Below are positions 43,591 through 55,793 of a DNA stretch of 64,000 nt, piece by piece. The position numbers and the translations under genes were made by a program. The notes under the pieces are model-generated. The model was not told the DNA's origin, did not search any database, and worked only from the letters and a program-made list of their open reading frames with translations. The DNA is from Balamuthia mandrillaris (Eukaryota; Discosea; Longamoebia; Balamuthiidae): positions 62,001-126,000 of the forward strand of contig JAVKOQ010000010.1 in NCBI GenBank assembly GCA_031835245.1. The letters run 5' to 3'. Each line of letters opens with the position of its first letter. The first letter of the stretch is position 1.

Positions 43591-46500
43591 TTAAACATCT
43601 CGAACGAGCTCTTTCAAAAAGTGTTTTGCGTTCTTGAAAAACTCCACCTTCTCCTGTATCATCGTTTGTTCGGCTTCGCTCTTCTTCTCCTTCCATGAGG
43701 CGATCTGCGACAAGTCACGGACGGCCCTCACCAGGCATGTGTCCAACTCCATGCTGACCTCATCCCGCACGCGATGCCACACCATCTCCATCTGATGGGC
43801 ATATTCTCCGCTCGGTTGTTGTTGCTCCATTCTTCTCCCGCCGTTTTGTTGCTGTTGCGCTGCACGTCTTTCTTCTCTTGCAACAGGAGAGAATGGTTTT
43901 GTTTTCAGGAGATATAGCTTGATGTGAGTGAAGATGAGATAAAGCGCCACTTCCATGCAGTAGAACAGTAACTTGCTTTGCGTGAGCCTGTCTTCGAGCT
44001 CGGTTGCGAGTAACGAGGAAGAGGAAATGGTGTTGTTGTTCGTTTCGCTTTCTTGTTGATCTTTTGATGGTGATGAAGAGGAAGAAGGATGCAGAGAAGC
44101 AAGAATGGACGAGTACATGCCATCCGGATAGTACATGTTCTTCAAAGCCACAAGACAACTGCTCATCGATTTGATCAAAGCGCCAATGGAAGGAGACGTT
44201 CTTCTTCCCTCCTCTCCTTCGTTTTCTTCCGCCATTGTAGTATAATCTCCTTCTTCTTCCATTCGTGAACCTCTTCTTCTTCCACCACCTCCTCGAATGG
44301 GATGTTCAACATCCATTCCACGCATCCATTTGCTCGCTCCAGAGACAGCCAATGAAGTAGGTAAAGAAGGTGATGAAGATGTGAACTCCAAATGAGCAGA
44401 GGGAGTGAACAAAGGAATGAAGGTGTCTAAATCAAGATCTGTAATGGCGCTGCTCTTCTTTCGTTCGGCAGTCCGAGTCAAAGGAACGTCTGGTGAGATG
44501 ATGCGAACAAAGGAGAGAGCGTTGCGAAGGATGTGATAGGTCTGTTGTTCAACGAGGAAGAAGAAAGGTTTGCGAAGGAGAGGCTCCGCATCGTCGACTT
44601 CTTGTTTGGCATTGTAATCTTTAGAGGAAAACAGAAACGACCCTTGTCTCTGTTTGCGTTTTTCTTTGTTGAGTTTTTGTTTGTTTTCTTTTTCGCTGTC
44701 AGAGTCATCTGTTTCTTTCTCTTTCTCTTTCTCTTTTTCCTTGTCTTTTCCTTTACCTTTCTTGTTGTTTTGTTCTTCGTTGCGTTGCTTTGAAGAAAGA
44801 GAAGAAAGAGAAAATGCGGAGGATGACGACGATAGTGCTAATGTGGTCATCAACTTTCGTTCATTGAGAGAAATGGGAGAGGCGCATCGAACCAGTTGTG
44901 TTGGTGGAAGAAGAAGTACCACACTGTTCTGCAACAAGGTCAACATTGCCATTCTTTTATTTTGTGGTGTGTGTATGTGTTAACATTAGTATAACGAGCG
45001 AAGAGAGAGAGACAGAGAGAGATTAAAAACAAACCGAAAATGATGATAGGAACGAGCGGAGTAAAACTTCCAATACTTCGGACGCCGACCAAGTTCATAG
45101 AGCAAAGCCGTGGTTCTTTCAGCCTCTTCCAACGCAGCAAGAGTGATATGTGGTGCCACATTTCGATGAGAAGATGATGAAGAAGGAAAAAGCGTTGATG
45201 GCGTAGTTGATGTGAGAGATGAAAAAGGAGAGAGACCAATAGATATTGATGTTGGAGATGATGAAGGAAGAAGAGATATAACGCGTAATGTTTGTGAAAG
45301 ACGGTGTTGGTGTACGTTTATAAACTCGGTGACTTGCTTCACGAATGCTTCGCTTTCTCCAAGTGTGCGCAGCATCATTGTCACGAATGCGAGCACTAAA
45401 CACCACACAGAGTGCCATCGGTTACGTTCTCCGTCCTAAAATACCATATGGAAGACATTGTTAGAGAGCGAAAGGGATATTTTAAAAAAAAAACAGGAAA
45501 ACAGGACTAAGCCAACACAAATCGAAAAAAGAAGGCATTTAACGGAAGACTTACTTTGTTGTAAGCGTTGGCTATCATTTGAAAGAATGGGTAGCTGTCA
45601 TTGCACAACAGATACATAACACCCTCTAGAGCTAAAGACTCTGCCATCAACGAGTTGGAGGCAAAAGACAAGAATAGATGAAGTAACATTTCCGCTGTTT
45701 CCAAATCGTCGTTATGTGAAAGTGGGCCTTCAACAGCAGCTGCTTCTTTCTTCAATGAAGGTGGAGAAGAAAGATCGCTTGTAGTTGACGTTGTGGAAGC
45801 AGATGGAAGAGAGGAAGTTGGAGGCATGAAAGTGGCAGTTGATGGACCCGACATATCGAATGAAGGCGGGCGAAGAGGAATCAATCTAGGCGTTGGTTTA
45901 AAAGTGGAAGGAGGCAAAGCGTAGAAGAAGCTGCAGAGGTGGACGAAGGCGTTGAAATGGATGATGTGAACGACGATGCAGAAAAGGATTGTTGAAGCAA
46001 GTCTAGAAGATAGCCAAAGATGGCGTTGCTTTGAAAGTTGGAGTGGAGAGCATTTGATGTTGTCTCAATGTTGTCATATGTTGTTCCGTTGCTGTATTTA
46101 AAGAGAATGGCAAAGAGAGAAAGAACCAGATTGCGCAGTAGAGGTCGCTCCAAGCAACGCCCTAGTTGTGGCAATAATATTATCAAAGTTTGAGCTACTT
46201 CGGGCCATTCGCTATAATGAGAAAAAGGGTTAGATGAAGCAGAAGAATAAACGAAGAACGCGAAGCGTATTGCACTGTTTTCATGCAAATACGAAGGTAG
46301 AAGCACGAAGAGAAAGCAAAAAAAAAAACCTTAGAGGAGTGTGTTTGGCAGTAACAAGGAGACAGCTGAGCAGAGATATCCACAAAGATATAGTGGCTTG
46401 GGAACGGAGCTGCATTGCTGTTCGCAATGTATCCACAAATCGTTTTGTTGGGAATGTCCATCCTCCATTTCCTGTTCTCACATTCATTAGTATAAAGCAC

Positions 46501-49500
46501 AGCCACAGAAAGAAAGTAAGATAGGAGGAAATAAAACTAAAAGGAAGCAGAAGAGATTAGCAGAGAGGAGGGAGTGAGAAAGTGAGAAAAAGCAGAGAGA
46601 TAAACCCTTGGCTTTCTCTGCGCCCAACGCTTGAGCAAACTGGAAGTGCTTCCGCAACAAGAGAAGCAACAAAGATGCAATCTCCTCCATCTTCAAATTC
46701 AGTATCTTATCCTCTCTTTCCTCGTTAGCCAAAACTTGAGTTAAGCCAAGGATTAACGAGAGAACAACACTCGATTCTTCTTTTCCTTTGGATACTGATG
46801 CATTCATGAACACAGAAAGAGCGGGTTGACGAAGAACAGAAACCTCCAAAAATGATTTCCAAGCGACGAGATACTGCAGTTGAGCATCGACGAGAGACAA
46901 CGAGAGATTGACGCGACGAGTCATCAGCAAGAACTTGCGTAGCGTTGAAGAGAGTCTCTCTTCCGTCATTTCCATTAAAGTCATTCTTGCTTCATCATCA
47001 AATTCCATCGTTGCTTCTTCTTCTTCTATTGTGTCCTCGTCACCTACTTCGGTTTGGTGAACAAGATGAAAGAGTTTCTTGGCCATAAGTTCAACGTCGT
47101 AGTAATAATTCGGACCTGGTTCCTTTCTTCCCTCCTTCAATAACAAAAGCCGATTTTCGTTCCCAACATTATTCGTAGTCGTTATTGTCGCCGTTGACCC
47201 ACTTTGTTGTTGCCATACTTTTCTCTTTCTTCCCTGTTGTTGATAACCTGCCAATGCTGTAGGGCTCATTTGTTCTTGTTCTTGATGTAGTAGATGTTGA
47301 GGACTGAGATGTTGGGAATGAGTGCTGCTCATCATTACCATCGTTATAGAATGTAAGAGCTTCAGTTCTTGCTTTCTTAGGCGAGTGTATAGAGAAGGCG
47401 TGTAAGCGTTCATCGTGGGAATGCTTCGCAGCCAACACTCCAGTTGAAGCTTTGGGGAGGAGTTCAACTGTTTCACCTCTTGCACTAGGCTTGGGTCTAA
47501 CGTTCCGTTGATCGGCACGTAGTACATTTCCAAAGCGAGAATGGAGAAGACAGAGGAACCTATGATGGTCATATAGGTTCTTTGCAGATTTGTTTGCTCT
47601 CGCTTTGACTCTTTCTCTATCATTGCCACTTCGCCGTTTTCTTGTCCTTTTTCTTTTTCGTTTCCTTTCTCGTTTTCGTTTTGATCAAAGGATTGAACTT
47701 CCAGAGAGACTATTTGGAGCGTGTTGACGAGTTGCTTCCAAAAGCCTTCTGTGTCGCGTAACGCTTTGATGATGGTGTGGTGGTCTGGGGCTACTTGCCA
47801 TAATGAATGAAGTAGATCCATTGCTTCACAAAACAAACGAGTTTCTCTGGTTATGTTAGACGCGTTGTTAGTAACAAGACAGGAAACAAGAAAGAAACGA
47901 AGAAAGGAAAACGAAAAAAAATAAATAAAGAGGAGAAAGGTATCAATACGTATGAATGGTTTGGTCTCTGTTGGCAATGAGGGATAGAACGGTGGAGAGA
48001 CAACTGTTGGAACCGATTTCGTAGATGATGGAGCTTTGATTGTTTTCTGTAACGCTGTTTTTCTTCTTTCTGGAAGTGATATTTATGAATAGAAGCGCTA
48101 AACCTGGTTGACAGTCCAGTGCTGTTGTTACCAACCGCAAAATAGCAATTCGTAATTCCTGTAAATGTATTTTTTGTTCGGACGTGTCAAAAAAAGAAGC
48201 TTGCAATTTGAGAAATAGACAACAAAACAAATAGCCAAACAAACAAAAGGCGCCACACAATTACCTCACTTTCAAGGGGATCCTTCAATCGGCTCAAAAA
48301 CGCTGTTCGCAAGAAAAGAGCGTGCGACCCCAAGTAGCCCACCAAAGACGGAGGACGAGGGTGACTGTGCAGCGTGATGCGACACAACAGAGTGAGCAAG
48401 CGAGTGGCTAAGAGAGGAAGATTGTGGTTGTAGGGATAGTGGATGTAGGAGGCAATGATTCGAATGAGATGAGCTTCTTCTTTGAGTCTGCCTCCTCCGC
48501 TGGGTCGTGTTGGTAGTCCAAATCCATTTGTTTGTGTATCTGACTCTGTTGCTGATATTTGGCTGTTTTCGAACGAATCTTTAACTTGAGCTGACAGAAT
48601 AAATAAAGAGAAAATAACAATAACCAACCTAACTAACGTCGAATCGTTTTCATTTGCTGCTAATACAGCAGTCCGACTTAAAAGCGAATATTCCAACGAC
48701 GATTGTGCTGAAAACGGAGTAGAGGCAGAGTCAGTGTTGTCTCTTCTGCTCAATTGTTCCTCCACTTCGTTTTCTCTGTTCAACAAGACGAGCTCCAAAA
48801 CGTTAAACGCTTTCACCAACAACTTCTCCAATGTTTTGCCTTCTTTGACCTTTCGCCTTGCAATGAGTCTCTCCAAGAATTTAGTGCCAATACCGACAAT
48901 GTTGAGCAAAACTTTGTGAAAGGAGCTATCGTAGAGAATAGAGTTGAGTAGCGAACGTTTGAGAGAGACTATTACATCTCCGCTGTTGATGACGTTGAGT
49001 TGTGAAGAAGAGAATCTTGTTCTCTTTTGTTGTTGTGAACTGACGTTGATGTTGGTTGGAGATGGAACTATGCTTACATCTCGCAAAATATCTTGAAAGA
49101 TTTTTAAGATCTACAACGTTTAACAAAAAGAGTTAACAAAAATAGAGAAACAAAAAGGCGTGAAAGACTACAAAGGAAATTACCTTGATGCCAATTTGCC
49201 AACGCTCATAGATATGAGTGTATCGCCACGTATCAAAAGCTGTGAAGAGGTCCGTCATAACATAAGACAAACACGGGTGAAAGTCGGCAGCAGAGATCAT
49301 CGTTGTGGAGGAGGAAGAAAGGGAGGAGGAAGAACGAAGTTGCCACCGTTGAGCAAAAGATAACAGAGTGGAAAGCAGATCAAGGAAAGAGAGGGTGACG
49401 GGGTAACGGCCAGTTGGGCATTCCATCGTGTGAAGAAGGTGACGAATGCAACCACTAAATGCTTTTGTTGTTCGCTCTGAGGCAATCTATAGAAAAAACA

Positions 49501-52059
49501 ATCCAAAAAAGAAAATTTGTGTCAGATTCTAATTAACTTTTGTGTTTTTACGTTTAGTGGAAAGTGTTGAACGTACTTCATCAAGAAGTCCGACTCGGCG
49601 CATGTAGACCCAAACTTGCATTGGATGTGTGTGAGCAAATCCATTTATGCAACGAAGGCAAGCAGTGAGCAGCTCTGCTGGCGGATTAATGAGAAAGGAG
49701 GCATGTTGCAGTATGAGGAATAGACGTGGTAATATCTCCGATGTGTTAGCATAACTAATTGTAATAAAGTGATTAGCCAAGAGAAAAAGTGCAGAGAGAG
49801 AGAGAGAAGAAAGAGCAGGAATGTTACTCTGAAATGGGAACATTTCGAACGGCGAGAATATTGGGAAATATCTCAAGCAAATGGTTTTGGATAATGGTTG
49901 TAAAGTTCTTATCAAAAGATAAGAGCTGATTGATGAGCTTCAGAATGTGATAAACTGAAGAAATCTGTTGTTCGGTAACTTTGGAACCTCCCAAAAGTCT
50001 CTTAAGGAAAAAGTCTAAAACTTTAAGAAGGTACTCCCATATCGAATATTTATGCTGTTAAAAAATGAGCAAAAACAGATTAAAAGAAATGGTAACGTTA
50101 ATCAGAAGAATGCAACGAGGGAAGAGAGAGTTCTTGTTGACAAACCTCCCACTGAATAAGAAGAGAATTGTCCACTTTGAAAATGCGTCCTCGAGTGCCA
50201 GCCGGAATTATAAACATTGGAACGGACGACGAAGCATAAGCATTCGCCGTCAAACGTTGCCCGACCGCAGAATCCATTCCCCTCGCGTTTCTTTCGCTCT
50301 CATCTCCACCGACAGAAGAGCACAATTGGCCGACGTTCAAAGGCAAATCGCGTTGCAAATACGCTTCCAAGTGAGCCGCTTCTAACATAGTCGCAAACGC
50401 CTCCTCAGCGCTGCGCCAATTCGTTGTTGCCAATCGCATTCCACCGTCGTCGTTTGGATCACGACAGAAAGAAGGAGGAACCATCGCGGCAAAAGTGGAA
50501 AAGTTTGTCATGTGACAGAGCTCCCAAAAGACGCGATGAGCACAATCGTGGTCACCCGCCAAGGCACTTAAAAGTTTGAGCAGTTGGTTGAATTGGATGG
50601 GCCAACAAGAGATGGCGATGGTCATTAGGGCTCGTCGAGGAGCGTGTTGATGATCATGCTCCCAGTATTGTCGGCACAAACCAGGTTCGGTCTTTGTTAA
50701 AAACATATAATATTAGAGTTGGAGAGGGACAAAAGGGGAGAGAGAGAGAATACTTGGAAGAGTTCACAGTAAAACTCCACAATGAGCTCATAGTTCGGAA
50801 AGAGAGAAATGTCAAAAGCTGTGAATATTGCAGTAACCAGTCCCTTCAACACGCTCTTGTAGCCTGTCAGGTTGGGCTTTTAACAGCAATACAAAGAATC
50901 AAGTTAGCTAAATTCACGAAGCTATGTTCTTCTCTTTTTTTCTTATTCTCTTTTGCTAGTAATCGAGTTACCTCTTCTGGATCAAAGCCATTTTGAACCA
51001 TGTTCTTCAAGAATTGAAAAGCAGAAAGACGAAGCGCTTTCACTCCATGTTGCTGATAGGGAACGTTGTCCTGCAGTAATGTTAGTGAAGGAAAAAAAGA
51101 AGAGGAACCAGAGAAAGACAACACATACCACCATGTCAGAGAATTGAGAGACACGACAAACCAAGCTGGCCCAAGCCAACAACACCGGACCTTGGGGCAC
51201 TGTAGTACCCCATCGTTGAAACTCTTCGTCCAACTCTAGAATGGCGCTTTTATTTGCCACTATCGGATGTGCGGCAAGACTTATTCATGCAAGGAGAGAC
51301 AAAGCAAGATAAGTTAGAAGGAATCCAAAAGCACACTCTCTCGTTCTTTCCTGTTACCTTTCTTGATCGGCTTCTTCGAGCAAACTTTCCAAGTTAAAGC
51401 TTTCCACTAAGATGAGTACACAAATGTAGCTCATACGAACCACCGTTCCTCTTCCAACCTCGTTCAACAGTGTGTAGTTGGGCTGTTTGGTCCCAAATGC
51501 TTGTTTCTATACCATAAAATGCACAATAAGAAGAATTATAAGACCAGAAGAGCAAATAGCGTACGTTAAAGAGCTTACAAAGGTGTTTTATCATGGAAGC
51601 ACTAATGGGCGTCTGCGCGTAGTATACCAAGAAAATGATCTCCAAGCATGCCAGTTGCTCCTCCACGTTTTGGTTGGCCCATCTTTCTTGGTCTTGTCGC
51701 TCCGTCTTTTACAGAAAAGATTATAATTAGCTCCTCTGCTCTCGGTTCTCTTCCCTCTATCTTTTTTCTAACAATTTGTCGGGTAACGTTGTACCAAATG
51801 TTTTGGAATAGTAGCTTTGGCTAAAGACTTGTACTGTTGAAGGACTTTGTCCACCAGCCCATCGTGCAACAACCGTTCAACGATCTCGCTAGCCTCCACA
51901 AAGTAGAGATGGTCTTCGTCATGTCCATTCCTTAGCAGTGAGCTCACGCAGCGTAACAGGCATAACCGCTCATCATTGTAATAGTCTGCAATCTTTGGTT
52001 TGTAATTTTTAGTTGTTGAATGTTGAGAGAGAGAGAGAGAGAAAGAGAGAAAGAGAGAG

Positions 52060-52096
<37 letters not shown>

Positions 52097-52422
52097 TGAA
52101 GAAGGCGAACCTCCTGCAAAGCAGTTGAGCTGTAATCAAATGTTTGTCCCTTAACTTCATCTCTTAAATAGTTCCGAAACAATAACAAGCTTTGCACTTC
52201 ATCCAAGTTCTTTTTGTGGTAGAAAAGGAGGCATTAGCGTTCGTAGTAAGAAGGAGAAGACCAGAACAAACAAAAGAGAAGAAAGCAGAAAAGCTTAGAA
52301 AAAAAGAGAGCAGAAGGAGACAAGAGAGAGGAGAGAGGACTAAAGAACGAGAGAGTAAGAAGCAGTGAACGAGAGGAATGAGGAGGAAGAACGAGCGAAA
52401 AGGAGACAAATAATAATAGGAA

Positions 52423-52470
<48 letters not shown>

Positions 52471-52867
52471 TAGTACACACCAACAGACGACTGATCTTCT
52501 TCACAAAGTCTTGTTGGTTCTTGTCCACAGGATAGGTCTTTCCTCCATACTTCACTTTTCCCGATTCCAACGCTTGCAGTGACTCCTTCGACGGCGGCTT
52601 GTACGACTGCAGCATCGCCAACAACCGCTGATAGTTCCTCTTCAACAGAGAAGCCTTTTTTTTTTTGAGCAACAGAGAGAGAGTGAGAGAGAGAGTGAGG
52701 GATGCGTTTCCAAACTAGTCTTTAAAAAAGTGCAACAAAACAGGGTAGGTAGTAACCATTCCTTCAGGGCTGCACGACCCATCTGCACGCTCCAACGTTT
52801 CCAACAAGCGGCGATTCGTCCGGTCGAAGCGACCCAACGGCCCGCTGGCCGCCGCTTCCCCCGCCAT
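43591..52867 (-). CDS. NUP188: Nucleoporin Nup188
   Basis: I resolve 21 exons with matching phases: 52867-52757, 52654-52481, 52209-52111, 51992-51795, 51705-51565, 51506-51358, 51279-51129, 51070-50972, 50876-50754, 50691-50146, 50054-49828, 49754-49577, 49486-49184, 49110-48265, 48158-47950, 47846-46606, 46471-46330, 46211-45972, 45930-45555, 45435-45035 and 44953-43591. The product is about 2440 residues, longer than human Nup188 (about 1750) owing to Ser/Glu-rich insertions. Diagnostic N-terminal matches are YQRLLAMLQSYKPPSKES, IADYYNDERLCLLRCVSSLL, CLEIIFLVYYAQ and GPVLLAWASLV. The remainder is helical (HEAT/ARM-like), with YKSVLKGLVTAIFTAFDISL among the more conserved parts. Nup188 is a scaffold of the inner ring of the nuclear pore, binding Nic96/Nup93. 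The join between exons 18 and 19 needs a 41-nt intron, the shortest here. Introns at 52028-52090 and 52426-52466 carry (CT)n on the sense strand. Confidence 0.9.
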
Positions 52868-53293
52868 CCGCGTTGTTATTTTATTATTTTTTTTTTTGAT
52901 CGTTTGCAAAACGAATGCACGAACGAGAGAAATGCGTAGCAAACAACAACAACAATCCGGATCCAAAATCTTATTTTTTTGATTGGAGTTTTTTTTCTCT
53001 TTTCTTCTTGTTAACTTTTCGACTCCTCAAGCGATTTTGGCGGGAAAAAAAGACCCTCACTAGGTGAAGGTCTCTCGCGGTCCATTCTCACGTCCATGAA
53101 ACTATTTTTATTTTTTTTTCGTGCGCGGCTCTCTCGCTCTTCTGTCCGGTCGGCGAAGCCTGGAGGAGCCGGGCCTGATGCGTACGGAGTCGTGCTTGGT
53201 GCGGTGTACTCCCATAGTTGGCCAACAGAGCACACTCGCCGGAAATGCCATAAACCACCAAAGGAATGTGCTTGCCCAACGTGCTAAAGTATT
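52868..53293. promoter_or_regulatory. Spacer upstream of Nup188
   Basis: This 426 bp region separates the Nup188 start from the 3' end of the second ankyrin gene. It contains T runs (52886-52899, 52972-52993, 53109-53119) and a purine/pyrimidine-mixed GC-rich middle (53040-53230). Overlapping short ORFs on both strands show no domain. No palindrome cluster is present. Confidence 0.3.
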
Positions 53294-54664
53294 TTACATA
53301 TTGTTATTTTTATTTATTCTTTTCTTTTCTTTTTTTCTGTTTTTGCTGCCTCTTGCAGGCTTTTTGTCAGGGCAGCCGTTCTCTTCAAGCCATTGCACCA
53401 CCTCCCAGTGTTTGTGCAGTTTTGCCAATTCCAAAGTTTTGTGACTCCAAGGACAGTCCTTTGCTCTTGCCCACTGCAAAACCGCCAGCTGGCCGTTCCT
53501 GGCAGCTATGTCACAGAGCTGGTAGTATGAAAAAATAATGTGGGTGTCTTTGGCCCACTGCAAGACTTCCACGTGCCCATTCTTGGCTGCGAAGGTCCAT
53601 ATTCTACCGTCCCACGGGCATCTGTTCCTTCTGAGCCATTGCAGCACCTTCAGATGGCCATTCAAGGCCGCATTCGCTGCGGTGTCTGAATCCCAACGAC
53701 ATCGATTGGCTCTGGCCCATTTCAAGACCTCCAAATGCCCGTTCTTGGCTGCTAAGGTGCATATCCTACTGTTCCACGGGCATCCATTTGCTCTGGCCCA
53801 TTGCAAGACCTTAAGGTGGCCCTTTGTGGCCGCAAAGAGGCAAGTCTGGTCATTCCAAGGACAGCCGTTGGCTCTGGCCCATTGCAACACCTCCAATTGT
53901 CCGCCTCTAGCAGCAAAGGCACAGGTCAATTCATCCCAAGGACAGCCGTTCATTCGTAGCCATTGCAACACCTCCAAGTGACCTTTTGTTGCGGCATATG
54001 CGCAAGTCTTTTCGTTCCAACCAATTCCATTCTCACTCGCCCATTGCAAAATGTCCAAAAGGCCATGCTTTGCTGCCATGGAGCAAGTATATTCTCCACA
54101 AGGGCAGCCAGCGTCTTTCAGCCATTGCAGCACCTCCAAATGGCCGTTCAAGGCAGCCTGAATGCAAGTCACTTCATTCCAACGACAACCGTTGGCTCTA
54201 GCCCATTTCAAGACTTTCAAATGGCCCTTCGTGGCAGCGTTGGTGGAGGTCCGTTCGTCCCAGCGGCACTGGTTCCCTCTGGCCCATTGCAGCACCTCCA
54301 GATGGCCGTTTAAGGCAGCGTTGGAGCAAGTCTCTTCATTCCAAGGGCACCGCTTCTGTATTGCCCACTGCAATACCTCCAAATGGCCCAGCTGAGCAGC
54401 CATGGCACACACCTCCGGGACCCAAGGACAGCCATTCGCTTTGGCCCATTTCAAAGTGTTCACGGAGGAGCAAGCCCACCGCAAAAAGAACCTTCCCGAT
54501 CGCAGAAGAGGGGGGCTGCAGGAGAACCAGCGACGGCAAGTGAGGGCTACTGGGGCCACGTTCTCCTCGGGAAGCTGCTCAAGTATTTGGGACAGTATCT
54601 CCTCTGGCAAGTCTGCTATATTGAGCCCAGTAGTCGATTGGGTCTCGTGTATTTGCTTTTGCAT
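53294..54664 (-). CDS. F-box protein with short ankyrin-type repeats, copy 2
   Basis: Single exon of 456 residues. The F-box is at about residues 17-55 (LPEEILSQILEQLPEENV...LTCRRWF). A cap repeat (LRWACSSVNTLKWAKANGCPW) is followed by about 12 repeats of about 27 residues: GHLEVLQWARANGCPWND with TC..AA at the end. Repeat spacing is more regular than in copy 1 at 37374-38707, and the repeats are more alike, suggesting recent internal duplication. The C terminus is basic (DKKPARGSKNRKKEKKRI) and could be a nuclear targeting signal. Role: substrate adaptor of an SCF-type ubiquitin ligase, inferred from domain layout. The copy-1 gene has one intron; this one has none. Confidence 0.88.
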   Translation of the reverse strand: MQKQIHETQSTTGLNIADLPEEILSQILEQLPEENVAPVALTCRRWFSCSPPLLRSGRFFLRWACSSVNTLKWAKANGCPWVPEVCAMAAQLGHLEVLQWAIQKRCPWNEETCSNAALNGHLEVLQWARGNQCRWDERTSTNAATKGHLKVLKWARANGCRWNEVTCIQAALNGHLEVLQWLKDAGCPCGEYTCSMAAKHGLLDILQWASENGIGWNEKTCAYAATKGHLEVLQWLRMNGCPWDELTCAFAARGGQLEVLQWARANGCPWNDQTCLFAATKGHLKVLQWARANGCPWNSRICTLAAKNGHLEVLKWARANRCRWDSDTAANAALNGHLKVLQWLRRNRCPWDGRIWTFAAKNGHVEVLQWAKDTHIIFSYYQLCDIAARNGQLAVLQWARAKDCPWSHKTLELAKLHKHWEVVQWLEENGCPDKKPARGSKNRKKEKKRINKNNNM

Positions 54665-54873
54665 TGATGCTTTAGTGTTCCGCTAGTATACAACTACAAG
54701 GAGTCGAGGCTTAGATGACTGAAAAAACAAAGACTTCTTTCGTTGTTTCGTTGACTTTCTTGTTGTTTCTTCGTTGTTGAAATTAATTAGTTGCCACGAT
54801 AATATCCACGTTCTTTTTCTTCATTGCGTGGCGACGCGAGAGAGCCTTTTCAAACAAAAACAAAAACTCGCGT

Positions 54874-55748
54874 TTACTGAGAACATAGCCAGATAAAGTT
54901 TTGTACCGCAAGAGCCGTGGATTGCTCGTTCTGCCCTGTGATCAGGGTTCTATCTATTATGACGTGAGTTTCATCAACGTCGCTGCCTAAAACACAAACA
55001 TCAGTCTTCCTACACATCAAAGAAATAAAAAACATTGCGGCACGCACAATTGTAAAAGCCTCCATGGTCTTTGATATAGTCCTCGATAATAAGCGGCAGT
55101 TTGGAAAAGTAAGGAAAGCGTGCTGTCTCAAAGTTTGAAATCTAGTTTTCATTTTTTCACACAAGAAGTAGGAAGAGAATTAAGCAATAAGAAGGAAGGA
55201 AGTAACAAAACAAACAAAGAAGCGTGAGAATAATGACACTACCGCAGTAAGGTTCCATCCTGAGAAACACCACTTGTCATTTTCATTGAACGCTTTACAA
55301 AGGCCTGTCACTCCAAACCCAATTGCACAAATCGGTTCTAACCCGCAGTTAGCTGAAAGCAGGACAAAAATAAAGAAGCACAAGAAAAGAGCTGAAGTAC
55401 TTTGAGCAGATTGAAACTGCCGAACGAGGTTGCCAAGAGAGACGTCGTTGGAGAGATCAGAAACACCGCCGATGGAACTGGGTAACACCAATCCACAATA
55501 CTTTACAATGTTGCTCTCTGTCCCAGTGTAAAGAAACGACAAGAAGAAGGACAACGACACGAAACAACATAAAGAGAACGAAACGACAGTAGGAAAGAAA
55601 GACAAGAAGTAAGCAGCAGCAGCAGAAGAAGAAGAAGAAGAAGAAGAAGAAGAAGAAGAAGAAGAAGAAGAAGAAGAAGAAGAAGAAGAAGAAGAAGACA
55701 AGAAGGAAGAAGAGAACAAAAGGAAAGAAAGAAAGAAGAAGAAAGAAA

Positions 55749-55793
<45 letters not shown>

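Noticed and set aside
48580-48625. Extra intron inside Nup188 exon 14 (GTTGGT...CTGTCAG on the - strand)
   Set aside because: Removing it (38 nt) shifts the frame into a stop; reading through keeps a long open frame.
53011-53444. Overlapping short ORFs on both strands downstream of the second ankyrin gene's 3' end
   Set aside because: They contradict each other in frame, contain no domain and fall in the Nup188 upstream spacer.
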